From the NCBI GenBank assembly GCA_022457155.1, contig JAJGOT010000348.1, forward strand, positions 838,501 through 902,500: DNA of 64,000 nucleotides, in the 5' to 3' direction. Shown piece after piece: positions 8,026 to 16,539 of this stretch. Position numbers and translations under genes: made by a program. The notes under the pieces are model-generated. The model did not search any database and was not told the origin of the DNA. It saw only the letters and a list, made by a program, of their open reading frames with translations. Numbering within the stretch: position 1 is the stretch's first letter; each line of letters opens with the position of its first letter. Source of the stretch: Cladopsammia gracilis (taxonomy: Eukaryota; Cnidaria; Anthozoa; Scleractinia; Dendrophylliidae).

Positions 8026-8247
8026 ATGGCTGACAATAAGCTTGTGAAGTCTATCCTCGACGCCGCAACAATAACTGGCCTTGTCGCTGGTATTGGTTGG
8101 ATTGGGAAAAAGGTCGTCAAGGAAAATCTCACGGCCGACCCCAGCTCGAGTCTCATGAACTACGTGAAGTTCACTGCTGCCATGGCTGGGAGCATAGCTC
8201 TCAAGAAATACCTCGAGGACCAGAAGATCCTCCCTGCCTCAATGTAA
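8026..8247 (+). CDS. 73-aa small hydrophobic protein, copy 1
   Basis: Intact from ATG 8026 (MADNKLVKSILDAATITG). Two hydrophobic helices (residues about 11-27 and 45-58) flank a basic/polar loop, giving a hairpin-like membrane topology. It is conserved and intact in copy 2. It stands between two other membrane-protein genes, so it may be part of a virion or host membrane complex. Function unknown. Confidence 0.65.
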   Translation: MADNKLVKSILDAATITGLVAGIGWIGKKVVKENLTADPSSSLMNYVKFTAAMAGSIALKKYLEDQKILPASM

Positions 8248-8268
8248 ATCATATATGTATATACAGGG
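8248..8268 (+). promoter_or_regulatory. CATATATGTATATAC motif
   Basis: Located 4-18 bases before ATG 8269, between two closely spaced genes. Confidence 0.45.
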
Positions 8269-8703
8269 ATGGCCTCAATCGCTATTATGGTTGGTGGGGC
8301 AATTTTGAATGCCGCTGCTTTCACTGGAGGCAACTATCTCGCAAAATATCTTTCCGGCGACAGTGGGAAAGCCGCTCTGGATGAGAAGATCAGACACGAC
8401 AAGGCGTTAGAGGCCTATCAAGCGGCCTACGCTAAATATCAGAAAGACCGCACAAAGCTCCTCGACTGGATTGCCAGCAATGATCGGATCAAAGATCAAG
8501 CGAAACACAACTTTCAAGACACTGACCAAGCTCTAGTGCTCTACAACCAAACACATCCTACAGAGGAACGAATTCAAACACTCCCCAAAGAGCCCGAGTT
8601 CTCTGACTTCTATAAACCAGGCCCACAGCAGAAACAAGGCGAACTCTTGTTTATCGGCACTGGCGCACTCGCCCTTGCCTATGCGGCGTTTCGCTTTCTG
8701 TAA
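8269..8703 (+). CDS. 144-aa protein with hydrophobic ends, copy 1
   Basis: Intact frame from ATG 8269. Residues 1-26 are hydrophobic and glycine-rich (ASIAIMVGGAILNAAAFTGG), 35-100 are charged and helical with a KALEAYQAAYAKYQKDRTKL segment, and 127-144 are a C-terminal hydrophobic helix ending AAFRFL. A short motif EFSDFYKPGPQQ precedes the last helix and is kept in copy 2. A protein anchored at both ends, perhaps bridging a membrane and the capsid, is one reading. I know no characterised relative. Confidence 0.65.
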   Translation: MASIAIMVGGAILNAAAFTGGNYLAKYLSGDSGKAALDEKIRHDKALEAYQAAYAKYQKDRTKLLDWIASNDRIKDQAKHNFQDTDQALVLYNQTHPTEERIQTLPKEPEFSDFYKPGPQQKQGELLFIGTGALALAYAAFRFL

Positions 8704-8728
8704 AAAAAAAATATATATATATACAAAC
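8704..8728 (+). promoter_or_regulatory. (TA)n motif before the repeat-bearing gene
   Basis: A-run followed by ATATATATATATAC, ending 5 bases before ATG 8729. Confidence 0.45.
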
Positions 8729-9033
8729 ATGGGTCACGAAAGCTTTGCATTCAATGGAGCCATCATAGGCACTGCAGCTATAAGTCTCACTTGGTTTTGG
8801 TTTGAAGGCATGTCCGTATTACTTGGATCTTTTTCCCAGCTTCTGCATGATGAAAGGCGTAACCAGCCGCATGATGAAAGTCGTAACCGGCGGCTTGATG
8901 AAAGACGTGAAAGGCGTAACCGGAGGCTTGATGAAATACGTGAAGGAGTAAACGGAGGCTTGATGAAATACGTGAAAGGCGTAACCGCCTACTCTCTAAA
9001 CAGCAGGAGGAAGCTAATGAACAAGAACAATAA
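8729..9033 (+). pseudogene. Short membrane/charged-repeat protein, frame slipped inside a tandem repeat
   Basis: ATG 8729 begins MGHESFAFNGAIIGTAAISL, an N-terminal hydrophobic helix. Then come several copies of a charged repeat like RRLDERRE, encoded by a DNA repeat of about 27-36 bases (8850-8985). In one repeat a base is missing, so the frame entered from the start reads on past the expected stop into the integrase region, while the frame matching the copy 2 C-terminus (EANEQEQ, stop TAA 9031-9033) is open only after the slip. Copy 2 (19514) is intact but has no such repeat array. The expansion is therefore specific to copy 1, and the frameshift probably arose with it. Confidence 0.55.
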
Positions 9034-9051
9034 CTGCTTAATGTATAATAT
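9034..9051 (+). promoter_or_regulatory. ATGTATAATAT motif before the integrase
   Basis: The sequence AATGTATAATAT runs directly into ATG 9052 and is identical before the copy 2 integrase. Confidence 0.4.
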
Positions 9052-10041
9052 ATGGCTGCGAAACTCTCAAAGATCTATTACAGCCCCAAAGGCTACTGGA
9101 AAGGACTTGCCGCTGTCAAAAAGCTAGCTGCGGCAGCCAAGGTCTCTGAAGAGGTGGTTAAAAAGTGGCTCGTCAAACAAGCCCTTTGGCAAGTTTACCT
9201 CCCCGCACCACGCCATATCCCTCGGCCCAAGTTTGATGTCCAGACTCCTAATGCTGTGCATCAAGCAGATCTACTTTTTTTGCCACACGACAAACTGCCC
9301 CACGGGCGAAAGATTTACAAATATGCTTTGACAGTTGTTGATGTGGCTAGCCGTTACAAAGCAGCAGAGCCCTTGACTTCGAAAGAGTCTGATGAAGTTT
9401 CGAAGGCGCTTACACGTATTTACAGGCGTGGGCCTTTGAAATGGCCACAACTATTGCAAGTCGATCCGGGGACAGAGTTTATGGGGGCTGTGACTAAAGA
9501 GACTGGGGCCCATAAAACAACCATTCGTCGTGGGCGCGTTGATATCCACAGAGACCAAGGGATTGTTGAAAGATTCAACAGAACCCTGGCTGAACGATTG
9601 TTTGGTTACCAGTACGCAGTTGAAATGAATCTGCCCTCTGGCCGTTCGACCGCTTGGGTTAAAAGATTGCCAGATGTTGTCTCTGCCTTGAACAATGAAG
9701 TAACAAGATTAACTGGCAAGAAGCCTGCACTAGCAATCAAAGAGAAAGCAACCTCAGCCAAGCCCGCAACCCCATATGCTAGGCCTGTTGGGGCGAATGA
9801 AAAGAAGCTCCCTCCTCGGGTGAACTTAAGATATCTGTATTACCCCGGTGAGCTAGAAGGCGGTAGTCGACGGGCAACTGATCCGATCTGGTCTTTGAAG
9901 GTCTACAACATCGAGAAGGTTGTCACCAAGCCAGATACGCCTGTCGTGTATTATCTGTACGACGGCCCCAAGCGTGGTTTTGTACGTGAGGAGTTGATGG
10001 TTGTGCCGCCGGGTACTCAGTTGCCACCCGCTGGGCTGTGA
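9052..10041 (+). CDS. Retroviral-type DDE integrase, copy 1
   Basis: 329 residues from ATG 9052. The rve catalytic core shows D73 (QADLLFL), D138 (QVDPGTEF) and E173 (GIVERFNRTL), the last two with 34 residues between them, matching the D,D-35-E layout. A helical N-terminal region (residues 1-60) precedes it, and the C-terminus (residues about 250-325, with SLKVYNIEKVV and GFVREELMVVP) looks like a small beta-barrel DNA- or chromatin-binding domain. It would insert viral DNA into the host genome; Polinton integrases typically make 6-bp target duplications. Its 3' end overlaps the convergent polymerase gene by 25 bases. It appears intact. Confidence 0.85.
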   Translation: MAAKLSKIYYSPKGYWKGLAAVKKLAAAAKVSEEVVKKWLVKQALWQVYLPAPRHIPRPKFDVQTPNAVHQADLLFLPHDKLPHGRKIYKYALTVVDVASRYKAAEPLTSKESDEVSKALTRIYRRGPLKWPQLLQVDPGTEFMGAVTKETGAHKTTIRRGRVDIHRDQGIVERFNRTLAERLFGYQYAVEMNLPSGRSTAWVKRLPDVVSALNNEVTRLTGKKPALAIKEKATSAKPATPYARPVGANEKKLPPRVNLRYLYYPGELEGGSRRATDPIWSLKVYNIEKVVTKPDTPVVYYLYDGPKRGFVREELMVVPPGTQLPPAGL

Positions 10042-13000
10042 AACTCGATTGGTTCTGTGTGGATACCGTCTGGCAGCACCCAACGCTTGTCGTAGTAGGC
10101 GCTGAGGCCCAGCTTGTGCTGTTCGTACGTGTACATGGCCCCGTTGTGCATTCGAAAGCCTCTGTTTGTTGCCATGTCCCTACCCCCTTGCAGGGCTCTT
10201 TCGTACCTTTCCCAGCGAAGCTCGTTCTGATTCTTGTTGACTCCCTTGGAGGACATCTTGGCCCCTCCGTCAGCCTCGTTTTCTACGTAATAACACTTGC
10301 TGCACAGGGCGATGGCCCGTGTACCTTCCTTCTCAAGCTTGAATAAGCCCGGCTCTCTACCACTCCACTTGTCCCACGCCAACCAATTCTTCTTCTCCGC
10401 CTCAAACTGGGCGCTAAGTTCTGGGCGAACTGCTTCTTCGAGAGTGTCGTGAGCAAGAGCGAAGTACATGCTGTCTGTGTCCATCTGGATAAGCTCGAAA
10501 TCGCGCCTGTCGATTAAGTAATCAAGGAAGTCGTAATAGAACTCCAGCATGCGGAGCTTGGCAAGTTGATACACAACAATGCCGACTTGAAAGGGGCGGT
10601 CGATTGTGATCTTTTGCTTGCGCAGCTCGATCTTGTAGGCCTCTCCGATCTCTTCGAGGTCTTCGAACAAAGGTGAGCGGAGGTTCTTGTCGACCTCGTC
10701 CTCGTCAGTTGTGTACACCGTTCTTGTTTGGCGCTCCACGGCTTCGATGAACTTACCGTAAGCGCTGTTGCCAAGGAGCTTGAACACTTCGGCAAGCAGT
10801 GCCTTATCCTTGTCAGCGTCGCCTTTCCTTCGGTTTTCGGCGACCTCGCGAACGAACCAGTCGAAGAGTTTTTGGGGTCTATAATCGATCGTGCGGTAGA
10901 CTGCCGTGATCTTGAACCCACTGTCGAGGTACCATTTCAAGAGGGGTGCGTAGATAAGCATCTTTTTCGCTGACAACACACTTAGAAGCTTTTTCTGGTC
11001 GGGAAAGCGGGTTCGGCCACTTTCTTGGAGGTAATCGTGCATATGCTGAGGCACGCATTCGTTAGGCACTGCTTGGTTGATGAAGAACGGGGGAAACTCT
11101 TCGAACCGCTCCCACAACTTTCGAGGGACTTCGATGTCCACCTCCGCAAACCCGAACCACCTGCCTCTGAGAAGGAGAAAGGAAAGCTTTCTAGCCGCCT
11201 GCACCGGGTCATCGTAATGCACAACCTTCTCTTTGCCACAGGGCATCTCCTGCAGCATCGTGCTGGGGTAAAGAGAATTCGCATCGAACCCCACAATCCG
11301 TTTCGTGATGCGGGCTAAGGCATTTTTGTGAGAGCGGATGCGGGTTTCACCGCGCACGTGTTTGCGGGTGAAGACCAGGCTTGGCCCTCCAACCACAGCC
11401 CACTTCAGCATGGCGTATGCTTCTGGGCCTGGGGCGTATAGTTCTGGAGTCCTGCGGCCCCGGCCCCATCTCAATGAGCCTCGCAAGACGTATTGCATTG
11501 ATACTCCTGGCAAGGAGACCGCGTCTTTGAAGATGTCAACCCCTAGGCTCGTGTAAAAGCCCTTCATCGTTTGGAGAGCTTCGAGGAAAGGAGACACGTC
11601 TAGATTGTTGTAATACTCCAGCCAGTCTCCGAATGTCTGCATACCTTTCTCGTGAAAGAAGCGATTGCATTCCTCGTGCTCCTTGGGAGAAAGAACGAAG
11701 GCTTTTTTGAGTTGTGAGTACCAGCACTCGTATGGAGGGAGCCCAAGGTAATCAAGCTTGTCAGCACTGTCAAACCACTCGTATGGGAGCCAGGACTTAG
11801 TCTGTGTCGCTCCATACATCTTGACCCACCTGTCGTATGTAATGTCTGGGGCCAAATAATTCACGATGTCCAAGAACTTGTAGCTGGGAGTGTTGATGAA
11901 CATGATGCGTCCCTCTTTCTCCGCAGCGAAGACCACGTTCTCTTGAGCAAAGTGAGAAACAAAGTACTTGCGGATAAGCTTAAGATCGTAATGACCTGAG
12001 TTGAATCCGACCACAGGAACTTGGTTGCACCATTTGTCGATGAGCTTGAGTTGCTTCTCAGGGAGATTCTCAAGGTTTGGGGGCATATATTGGTCAGCCA
12101 CAGCCTCTCGGATGGCTGCGGATCGCCGCTCAAGGGAGGCATAAAACATAGCGATAAGCTCGTCAGGGTCTTTGGAGCAAATATACTCAGGCTCAGGGTT
12201 CAACGTGTCGGCAATGGAGACTGAGATGGGCACATGCTCGCTTTCATAAGAGAGCCCGTATGTCGGGCGAGCTGCCTTGGTCTTATCCTGATACGCTTCG
12301 AAGTCGTAGACGATCGCGTGTGGATAAGTTTTGTTTCTTTTCTGTGGGCAACGGTCATTAAACCAGGGGTAAGGCCTTTCATGCTCCCACCTTTCAACCA
12401 CGGTGTACCCGGCGTCTAGAAGAAACTGAGTTCGTTGCAGAGTCTTTTGGTAAGCAACATTCCTTGTGATTGTGTTGCCTTTACGGTCAGTCGTGATCAC
12501 TTCGTTTCTTTGTTCAGGTGCAGGAAAGCACTCTAAACAACCGTGCCAGAAACAACCGTGAAACTGAAACACTGTCTTACTTTCTGGATGATAGCCGTCG
12601 ACTGGAGCCCCACAAATATACCTCTCACCGCCATGGCCGCATCTGTGATGGTGGATGTGCTTGTTGACCTGTTTCGCCACCCACTCGAGCCAACACACTG
12701 CCTTGACACCGAAACCGCCTTCTGGGTAAAAGGCTTTCTCAAAAGCTGACTCTGGAGGAAGGACACGTTTCCCAGGGCAGTCGATTTTGGTTTGGCCTCG
12801 AGTACACGTCTTGGCGTGACGCTTCAAGTTATCAGCCCGTGTGAACCTCCCGCCGCACTCGCCACAAGTGTAATTGTTTGTGACTTTATTGAGATTGGTG
12901 ATCAAGAAGGCATGGCCTTCATAGATGCCGATGGTCATGGTTGAAGCGCCAACCTTGTCGTAATTCGCAGGGGTGTGAGATAAAATGAAATCACCATTAG

Positions 13001-13778
13001 CGAGAACAAGGTAGGCGGCAATGCCTTGCTTGAAATGCTTTTCGATTTTGGAGAAGTGCCGCAAAGTTAGCTGGTCTCGAAGCCCTGGATAAAAGGCGAA
13101 GAAGCTTTCCGCGAGTTCCCTGGTTCTGCGGGTGTTGTCTCTTTTATGGGCTCCTCGATGGACAGCCAAGCAACGAAAGAGACAAAGATTGTCTTTGAAG
13201 TTGTCAAGGGCAATGACTTCTCTTTTGTTGCGTATCCAATCAGGAAGCCGCCCGAGGCCTATTTGCAGTGGTTGTCGATCAAGCACGACTTTAAGATCAA
13301 GCAGGATAGTGCGTTCGTAAACCCATTTGGTGTCAGGCCTTTTGAGTCTTGCGTTTTGGAGACGAAGCTCTTCCTGAACTTGCAACCACCGACTGTAATG
13401 GTTGTTTTGATAAAACTGTCTCAAATCCTCGGTTTCAGTGTTTCTTAACTCGACTGTAAACCGTAAATTGATTGCATGCCGTGTTTGAACATTTTGCTTG
13501 ATTTTGTTCAAAATTCTGGCGACAAGGGGTTTTTCGAGATCGGTTGCAAAACGAAACCGGATTATTCGTCTGCCGTGTTCAACCCATCGGTCAACCTGAT
13601 CATAGACTTGAACAAATTGTTCAAAATCTAAATCCTGTGGGTTGTTTTGAGGCTCGCCCTCAGCATTATTGTCGTCGGCAGGCTCGAACCGCTCAAGATT
13701 TCGTGCCTGTTCGTCCAGCCAGGCAATCAGCTCGCGTTGATCGTCATCACGCCGTCTTCGTTGTCGGGGTTGCGCCAT
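10017..13778 (-). CDS. Family B DNA polymerase (likely protein-primed), copy 1, intact
   Basis: 1253 residues from ATG 13778. In order: a charged N-terminus; a segment DNFKDNLCLFRCLAVH (192-207) seen in related polymerases; a zinc-finger-like motif with Cys305, Cys308, His321 and Cys325; a conserved block VDGYHPESKTVFQFHGCFWH (393-412) followed by Cys414/Cys417; exonuclease motifs Exo I YDFEAY (491-496), Exo II FNSGHYD (592-598) and Exo III YNNLDV (723-728); polymerase motif A FDANSLYPS (831-839), motif B LLGNSAYGK (1001-1009) and motif C MDTDSMYF (1099-1106). All catalytic residues are present. It would replicate the viral genome. The motif A/B/C wording differs clearly from the copy 2 polymerase. 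Confidence 0.9.
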   Translation of the reverse strand: MAQPRQRRRRDDDQRELIAWLDEQARNLERFEPADDNNAEGEPQNNPQDLDFEQFVQVYDQVDRWVEHGRRIIRFRFATDLEKPLVARILNKIKQNVQTRHAINLRFTVELRNTETEDLRQFYQNNHYSRWLQVQEELRLQNARLKRPDTKWVYERTILLDLKVVLDRQPLQIGLGRLPDWIRNKREVIALDNFKDNLCLFRCLAVHRGAHKRDNTRRTRELAESFFAFYPGLRDQLTLRHFSKIEKHFKQGIAAYLVLANGDFILSHTPANYDKVGASTMTIGIYEGHAFLITNLNKVTNNYTCGECGGRFTRADNLKRHAKTCTRGQTKIDCPGKRVLPPESAFEKAFYPEGGFGVKAVCWLEWVAKQVNKHIHHHRCGHGGERYICGAPVDGYHPESKTVFQFHGCFWHGCLECFPAPEQRNEVITTDRKGNTITRNVAYQKTLQRTQFLLDAGYTVVERWEHERPYPWFNDRCPQKRNKTYPHAIVYDFEAYQDKTKAARPTYGLSYESEHVPISVSIADTLNPEPEYICSKDPDELIAMFYASLERRSAAIREAVADQYMPPNLENLPEKQLKLIDKWCNQVPVVGFNSGHYDLKLIRKYFVSHFAQENVVFAAEKEGRIMFINTPSYKFLDIVNYLAPDITYDRWVKMYGATQTKSWLPYEWFDSADKLDYLGLPPYECWYSQLKKAFVLSPKEHEECNRFFHEKGMQTFGDWLEYYNNLDVSPFLEALQTMKGFYTSLGVDIFKDAVSLPGVSMQYVLRGSLRWGRGRRTPELYAPGPEAYAMLKWAVVGGPSLVFTRKHVRGETRIRSHKNALARITKRIVGFDANSLYPSTMLQEMPCGKEKVVHYDDPVQAARKLSFLLLRGRWFGFAEVDIEVPRKLWERFEEFPPFFINQAVPNECVPQHMHDYLQESGRTRFPDQKKLLSVLSAKKMLIYAPLLKWYLDSGFKITAVYRTIDYRPQKLFDWFVREVAENRRKGDADKDKALLAEVFKLLGNSAYGKFIEAVERQTRTVYTTDEDEVDKNLRSPLFEDLEEIGEAYKIELRKQKITIDRPFQVGIVVYQLAKLRMLEFYYDFLDYLIDRRDFELIQMDTDSMYFALAHDTLEEAVRPELSAQFEAEKKNWLAWDKWSGREPGLFKLEKEGTRAIALCSKCYYVENEADGGAKMSSKGVNKNQNELRWERYERALQGGRDMATNRGFRMHNGAMYTYEQHKLGLSAYYDKRWVLPDGIHTEPIEFHSPAGGN

Positions 13779-13800
13779 TGCGTATATACAAGGATTTTAC
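13779..13800 (-). promoter_or_regulatory. GTATATACGC motif before the polymerase
   Basis: On the minus strand, TTGTATATACGCA ends directly at ATG 13778. The copy 2 polymerase has TGTATATACC in a comparable place although the two genes are divergent in sequence. Confidence 0.5.
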
Positions 13801-13853
13801 CTTTCTTCAATTGGTTGCCCCTCTCACACAGGGTTTGAGGGAGGAGGTATCAG

Positions 13854-14035
13854 AGTAGTGGGTGGGGAGGGACGTCAAATGCGGTTTTTCAGAGCCCTAA
13901 ATAAGCCGCCAAACGCCCGAGTTACCGGGCCCCCAGGTCGAATGCAATGAGGCCTGGGGGCCCGGTAACTCGGGCGTTTGGCGGCTTATTTAGGGCTCTG
14001 AAAAACCGCATTTGACTCCCTCCCCACCCACTACT
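13854..14035. repeat. Terminal palindrome of copy 1 (182 bp)
   Basis: Arms 13854-13937 and 13953-14035 are reverse complements except for one indel near the outer end; the 15-bp centre contains GAATGCAATGAG. The outer tips read AGTAGT and ACTACT. It starts 76 bases upstream of the polymerase ATG, and copy 2 homology (coiled-coil gene) starts right after it with GGCCTT. Copy 2 has a related palindrome at the same place beyond its own polymerase. I interpret it as the right terminus of copy 1. No flanking target duplication is visible here, as expected if the other end lies outside the window. Confidence 0.8.
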
Positions 14036-15217
14036 GGCCTTTGCCAGGCCATTCAAAGTGGCGAGTACCACAGCGCTGATGATGATGCCAGCTGCCAGAA
14101 CAATCGCTTGCAGTGTCCACCCGTATTTCTTGAAGATTTCTCTGACCCTCTCTCTCAAAGACAGGGCTTGTTCACGCACCTCAACCTGTGGTCGGAGCCT
14201 TGCCAGCTCTTCTTCTCGCTCAGAACCCCGGGCTTTCGCGGCTTCTCTTTCAGAGGGAGACGTGTTCTCATCCTCTATGACGCGCTTGTCTTCAGCGTTC
14301 TGTCGTTCAAGCTCGGCTTCTCTTTCGTTTAACTCATCAAGGGGTTTAGTTGAGTTTAGCCTTGCTTCAACTTCATTTCTTTCCTTCATCATAGCAGAAA
14401 GGCGTGTTCTGATTTTGTCCGCCTTTGCCTGTTCTTGGCCTCGTTGTTTTTGTATTTTTTGCAGGGCCCCTAATTCTTTTTATCTGGTTTTCAAGATCTC
14501 GTTGAAGATTCTTTTTCACCAGTTTTAGGCGGCCTATATCGGCCTGATTTTCAACGCTTGAACCGTGTTCCTGCTCCAGAGCCTCCACCCTCGCTTGAGT
14601 TTGCTCAATTCTGTTTCTGAGGTTTTGCACCTCATTTGTTGCTTCTTGTTGTTCCACAGCAACCCTTTCATTCTCCTTCAGTTGTTTTTCTGCCTCCTGC
14701 AATCTTTGTCTTTCTTCCCTTATTGATGCATTGTCTTCAGAGAGAAGCTCTTCAGCGCTTAGACCAAGGGATGTTTTGAACTTGTCTGCAAATGATTTAA
14801 GAAAGCCAGACCCATCTTGTTTGAAAATGGGAGTCTCGCCACCCGTTGGCCCAAAGGAAACCATTCTGCCCTCATTTCCTGGTTTTTTACCGTAACCAAT
14901 TGGGCCTAATCTGTCGTAGGCTACTTTTGAAAAGCGCCTTCTTATCCAACCTTAGCTTTATCAAGATTTGTTTGTTTGTCTTCTTCATGTGTGTAGTCAC
15001 TACGATTAGGGATGTCAGGAACTAACCCACTCTGCTCAGTAGGCATTGTAGGCATTTCATGCTGTTCACCACCATGATATGGGGTGGATGCAGCACCTGG
15101 TTGAAAAGGTGTTGTTGTGTCAAGTTCTTCTTCGTCGTCATCATCATCGTGGTCAATCCCCAAGTCTTCCAAAGGATTCTCATTCTCACCAGGTATATCA
15201 TATCCGCCTTCTGCCAT
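14036..15217 (-). pseudogene. Acidic/coiled-coil membrane protein gene, truncated and frameshifted
   Basis: Starts at ATG 15217 (MAEGGYDIPGENENP) with an acidic DDDDDEEE stretch. The frame is lost near 14950 (a 2-base deletion relative to copy 1) and again near 14480 (one base gained near a T-run). The A-run that breaks copy 1 is in frame here. The coiled-coil part and the first hydrophobic segment (LQAIVLAAGIIISAVVLAT) are recognisable, then the gene is cut at 14036 by the copy 1 terminal palindrome, losing the second membrane segment and basic tail. Confidence 0.65.
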
Positions 15218-15262
15218 GATGATATATAAATATAAATTTTCAAAAAAACATAAATATATACC
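15218..15262. promoter_or_regulatory. Divergent TATATA promoters, copy 2
   Basis: A minus-strand TATATATC just before ATG 15217 and a plus-strand AAATATATACC just before ATG 15263, as in copy 1. Confidence 0.5.
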
Positions 15263-16507
15263 ATGGCTGTGCAGCCGAATCTACTTCCAACTCACAGTGA
15301 AAAGACACTGGGTGCCATGAAGGCAGAGCGAACCGTTAAGCGCATCACATTCAACCCTTCTGAGGCCAATCCCGACCAGACACTGTACGTCTCGGTGCCC
15401 AAACTGGGCGAGCATGATGTCCTTGTGTCCGGCTCTCTTGCACTTGTGTTCAACGTCAACCTAGCCGGGGGCCACGCTAACAACGTTTTCGTGCAAAATG
15501 TTTCTAGGGTCCTGGTGGACAGGTTCGCTGTAAAGTTTGGCGCCACCACCGTCGAGGACACGGTTGGGTACGACATCTACAAGATCTTCGAAGACCTATT
15601 GAAATCAACCGATGAGCGGGACAACATGCTTATGGAGGGCATCCAGAGTGTTGATTTGTGTAAGATTCGATCTGCCGCTGGCGACAAGAAGACTTCCGGT
15701 GTGGATGCAGAGAACAAGCTGGAAACAATATACAAGAATAAGAACCGCATCAAACTGGATCACCAAATCTTAACTGATCACGGAATCATGTACCCTCAGG
15801 CCCTATACAGTAATCTGGTCTTCGAACTAACCCTAGCCCCCGCAAGCCAAGTTGTCCGAGGCTCAGACACAAGCAAGCTCGTGTACAAGTTGGAAAACAT
15901 CCAGCTGGAGTATGAGACGATCAGAAGTAAGAGTCTGGCCGACGAGGCAACAAGCACTTACACTAATGGCAAGGAGTTCGCCTATGACTTCGTAATGCGA
16001 GATCGGGTGCATCCCTTCTCAAAAGGCGGGGACACTCGGATGAATCTTCGGGTTGACCCACAGCGCCGGTCTCTCAAGGGCATCCTCTTGCTGTTCATCA
16101 ATCTCTATACAGCGGGTGCAAGGGACTCTGAGAACTATTTCAATCCCAACATCACCAAAGTGAAGGTCACCGTAAATGGGGTTCCAAACAGGGTCTACAA
16201 CGAGGGTATCGCCGGTACTGACATGTGGAGTGAAATAAACCGGCACTTTTCAGCGCGCGGCAGGCCCAACATGAACCTGACCAAATATCTCACAGGCAAC
16301 AAGTTTGGTCTCTGGATTGACCTGCGGTCCATGGCTGACCCAGCTCTGCACGGCAACGGCCAACGGCTCGTCAACACACAGGATGGCGTGCAACTCGAGA
16401 TTGAACGAAACGGCACAGGCTCGGGAAATGCAAACTGTCACATCTTCACCATCTCAGACTCACAGATAAACATCATGAGCAGGCAGCTGGAATCTGTACA
16501 GTACTAA
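15263..16507 (+). CDS. Major-capsid-like protein, copy 2
   Basis: 414 residues from ATG 15263 (MAVQPNLLPTHSEKT), which immediately follows TATATACC; this fixes the likely native start for the family. It is open throughout, ends RQLESVQY like copy 1, and differs from copy 1 mostly by conservative substitutions. The beta-rich two-part layout and its place before the packaging ATPase support a double-jelly-roll major capsid protein. Alternative in-frame ATG 15317 corresponds to the copy 1 start at 4554. Confidence 0.65.
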   Translation: MAVQPNLLPTHSEKTLGAMKAERTVKRITFNPSEANPDQTLYVSVPKLGEHDVLVSGSLALVFNVNLAGGHANNVFVQNVSRVLVDRFAVKFGATTVEDTVGYDIYKIFEDLLKSTDERDNMLMEGIQSVDLCKIRSAAGDKKTSGVDAENKLETIYKNKNRIKLDHQILTDHGIMYPQALYSNLVFELTLAPASQVVRGSDTSKLVYKLENIQLEYETIRSKSLADEATSTYTNGKEFAYDFVMRDRVHPFSKGGDTRMNLRVDPQRRSLKGILLLFINLYTAGARDSENYFNPNITKVKVTVNGVPNRVYNEGIAGTDMWSEINRHFSARGRPNMNLTKYLTGNKFGLWIDLRSMADPALHGNGQRLVNTQDGVQLEIERNGTGSGNANCHIFTISDSQINIMSRQLESVQY

Positions 16508-16539
16508 GACACACGCATATATATATACCACCAGCCCCC
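16508..16539 (+). promoter_or_regulatory. CATATATATATACC motif, copy 2
   Basis: Lies 10 bases before ATG 16540, the spacer being slightly longer than in copy 1. Confidence 0.45.

Larger units (their letters stand above)
1..14035 (+). mobile_element. Endogenous Polinton/adintovirus-like element, copy 1 (left end outside window)
   Basis: The gene set (DDE integrase, family B DNA polymerase with a zinc finger, A32/FtsK-like packaging ATPase, major-capsid-like protein) is the hallmark combination of Polintons/Mavericks and adintoviruses. Genes are packed tightly, use both strands, lack visible introns and share a TATATA-type promoter motif. The right end is taken as the palindrome finishing at 14035, because homology to copy 2 resumes exactly after it. 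The left end, with its terminal repeat and target duplication, lies before base 1. Several genes carry frameshifts or lost starts, so this is an integrated and decaying copy, although most reading frames are still open, which suggests a fairly recent insertion. No adenain-like protease is seen in the visible part. Confidence 0.8.

Noticed and set aside
13854..14035. Bacterial-type terminator or CRISPR-like repeat
   Set aside because: Only one palindrome per element, no spacers, eukaryotic context; better explained as a viral terminus.
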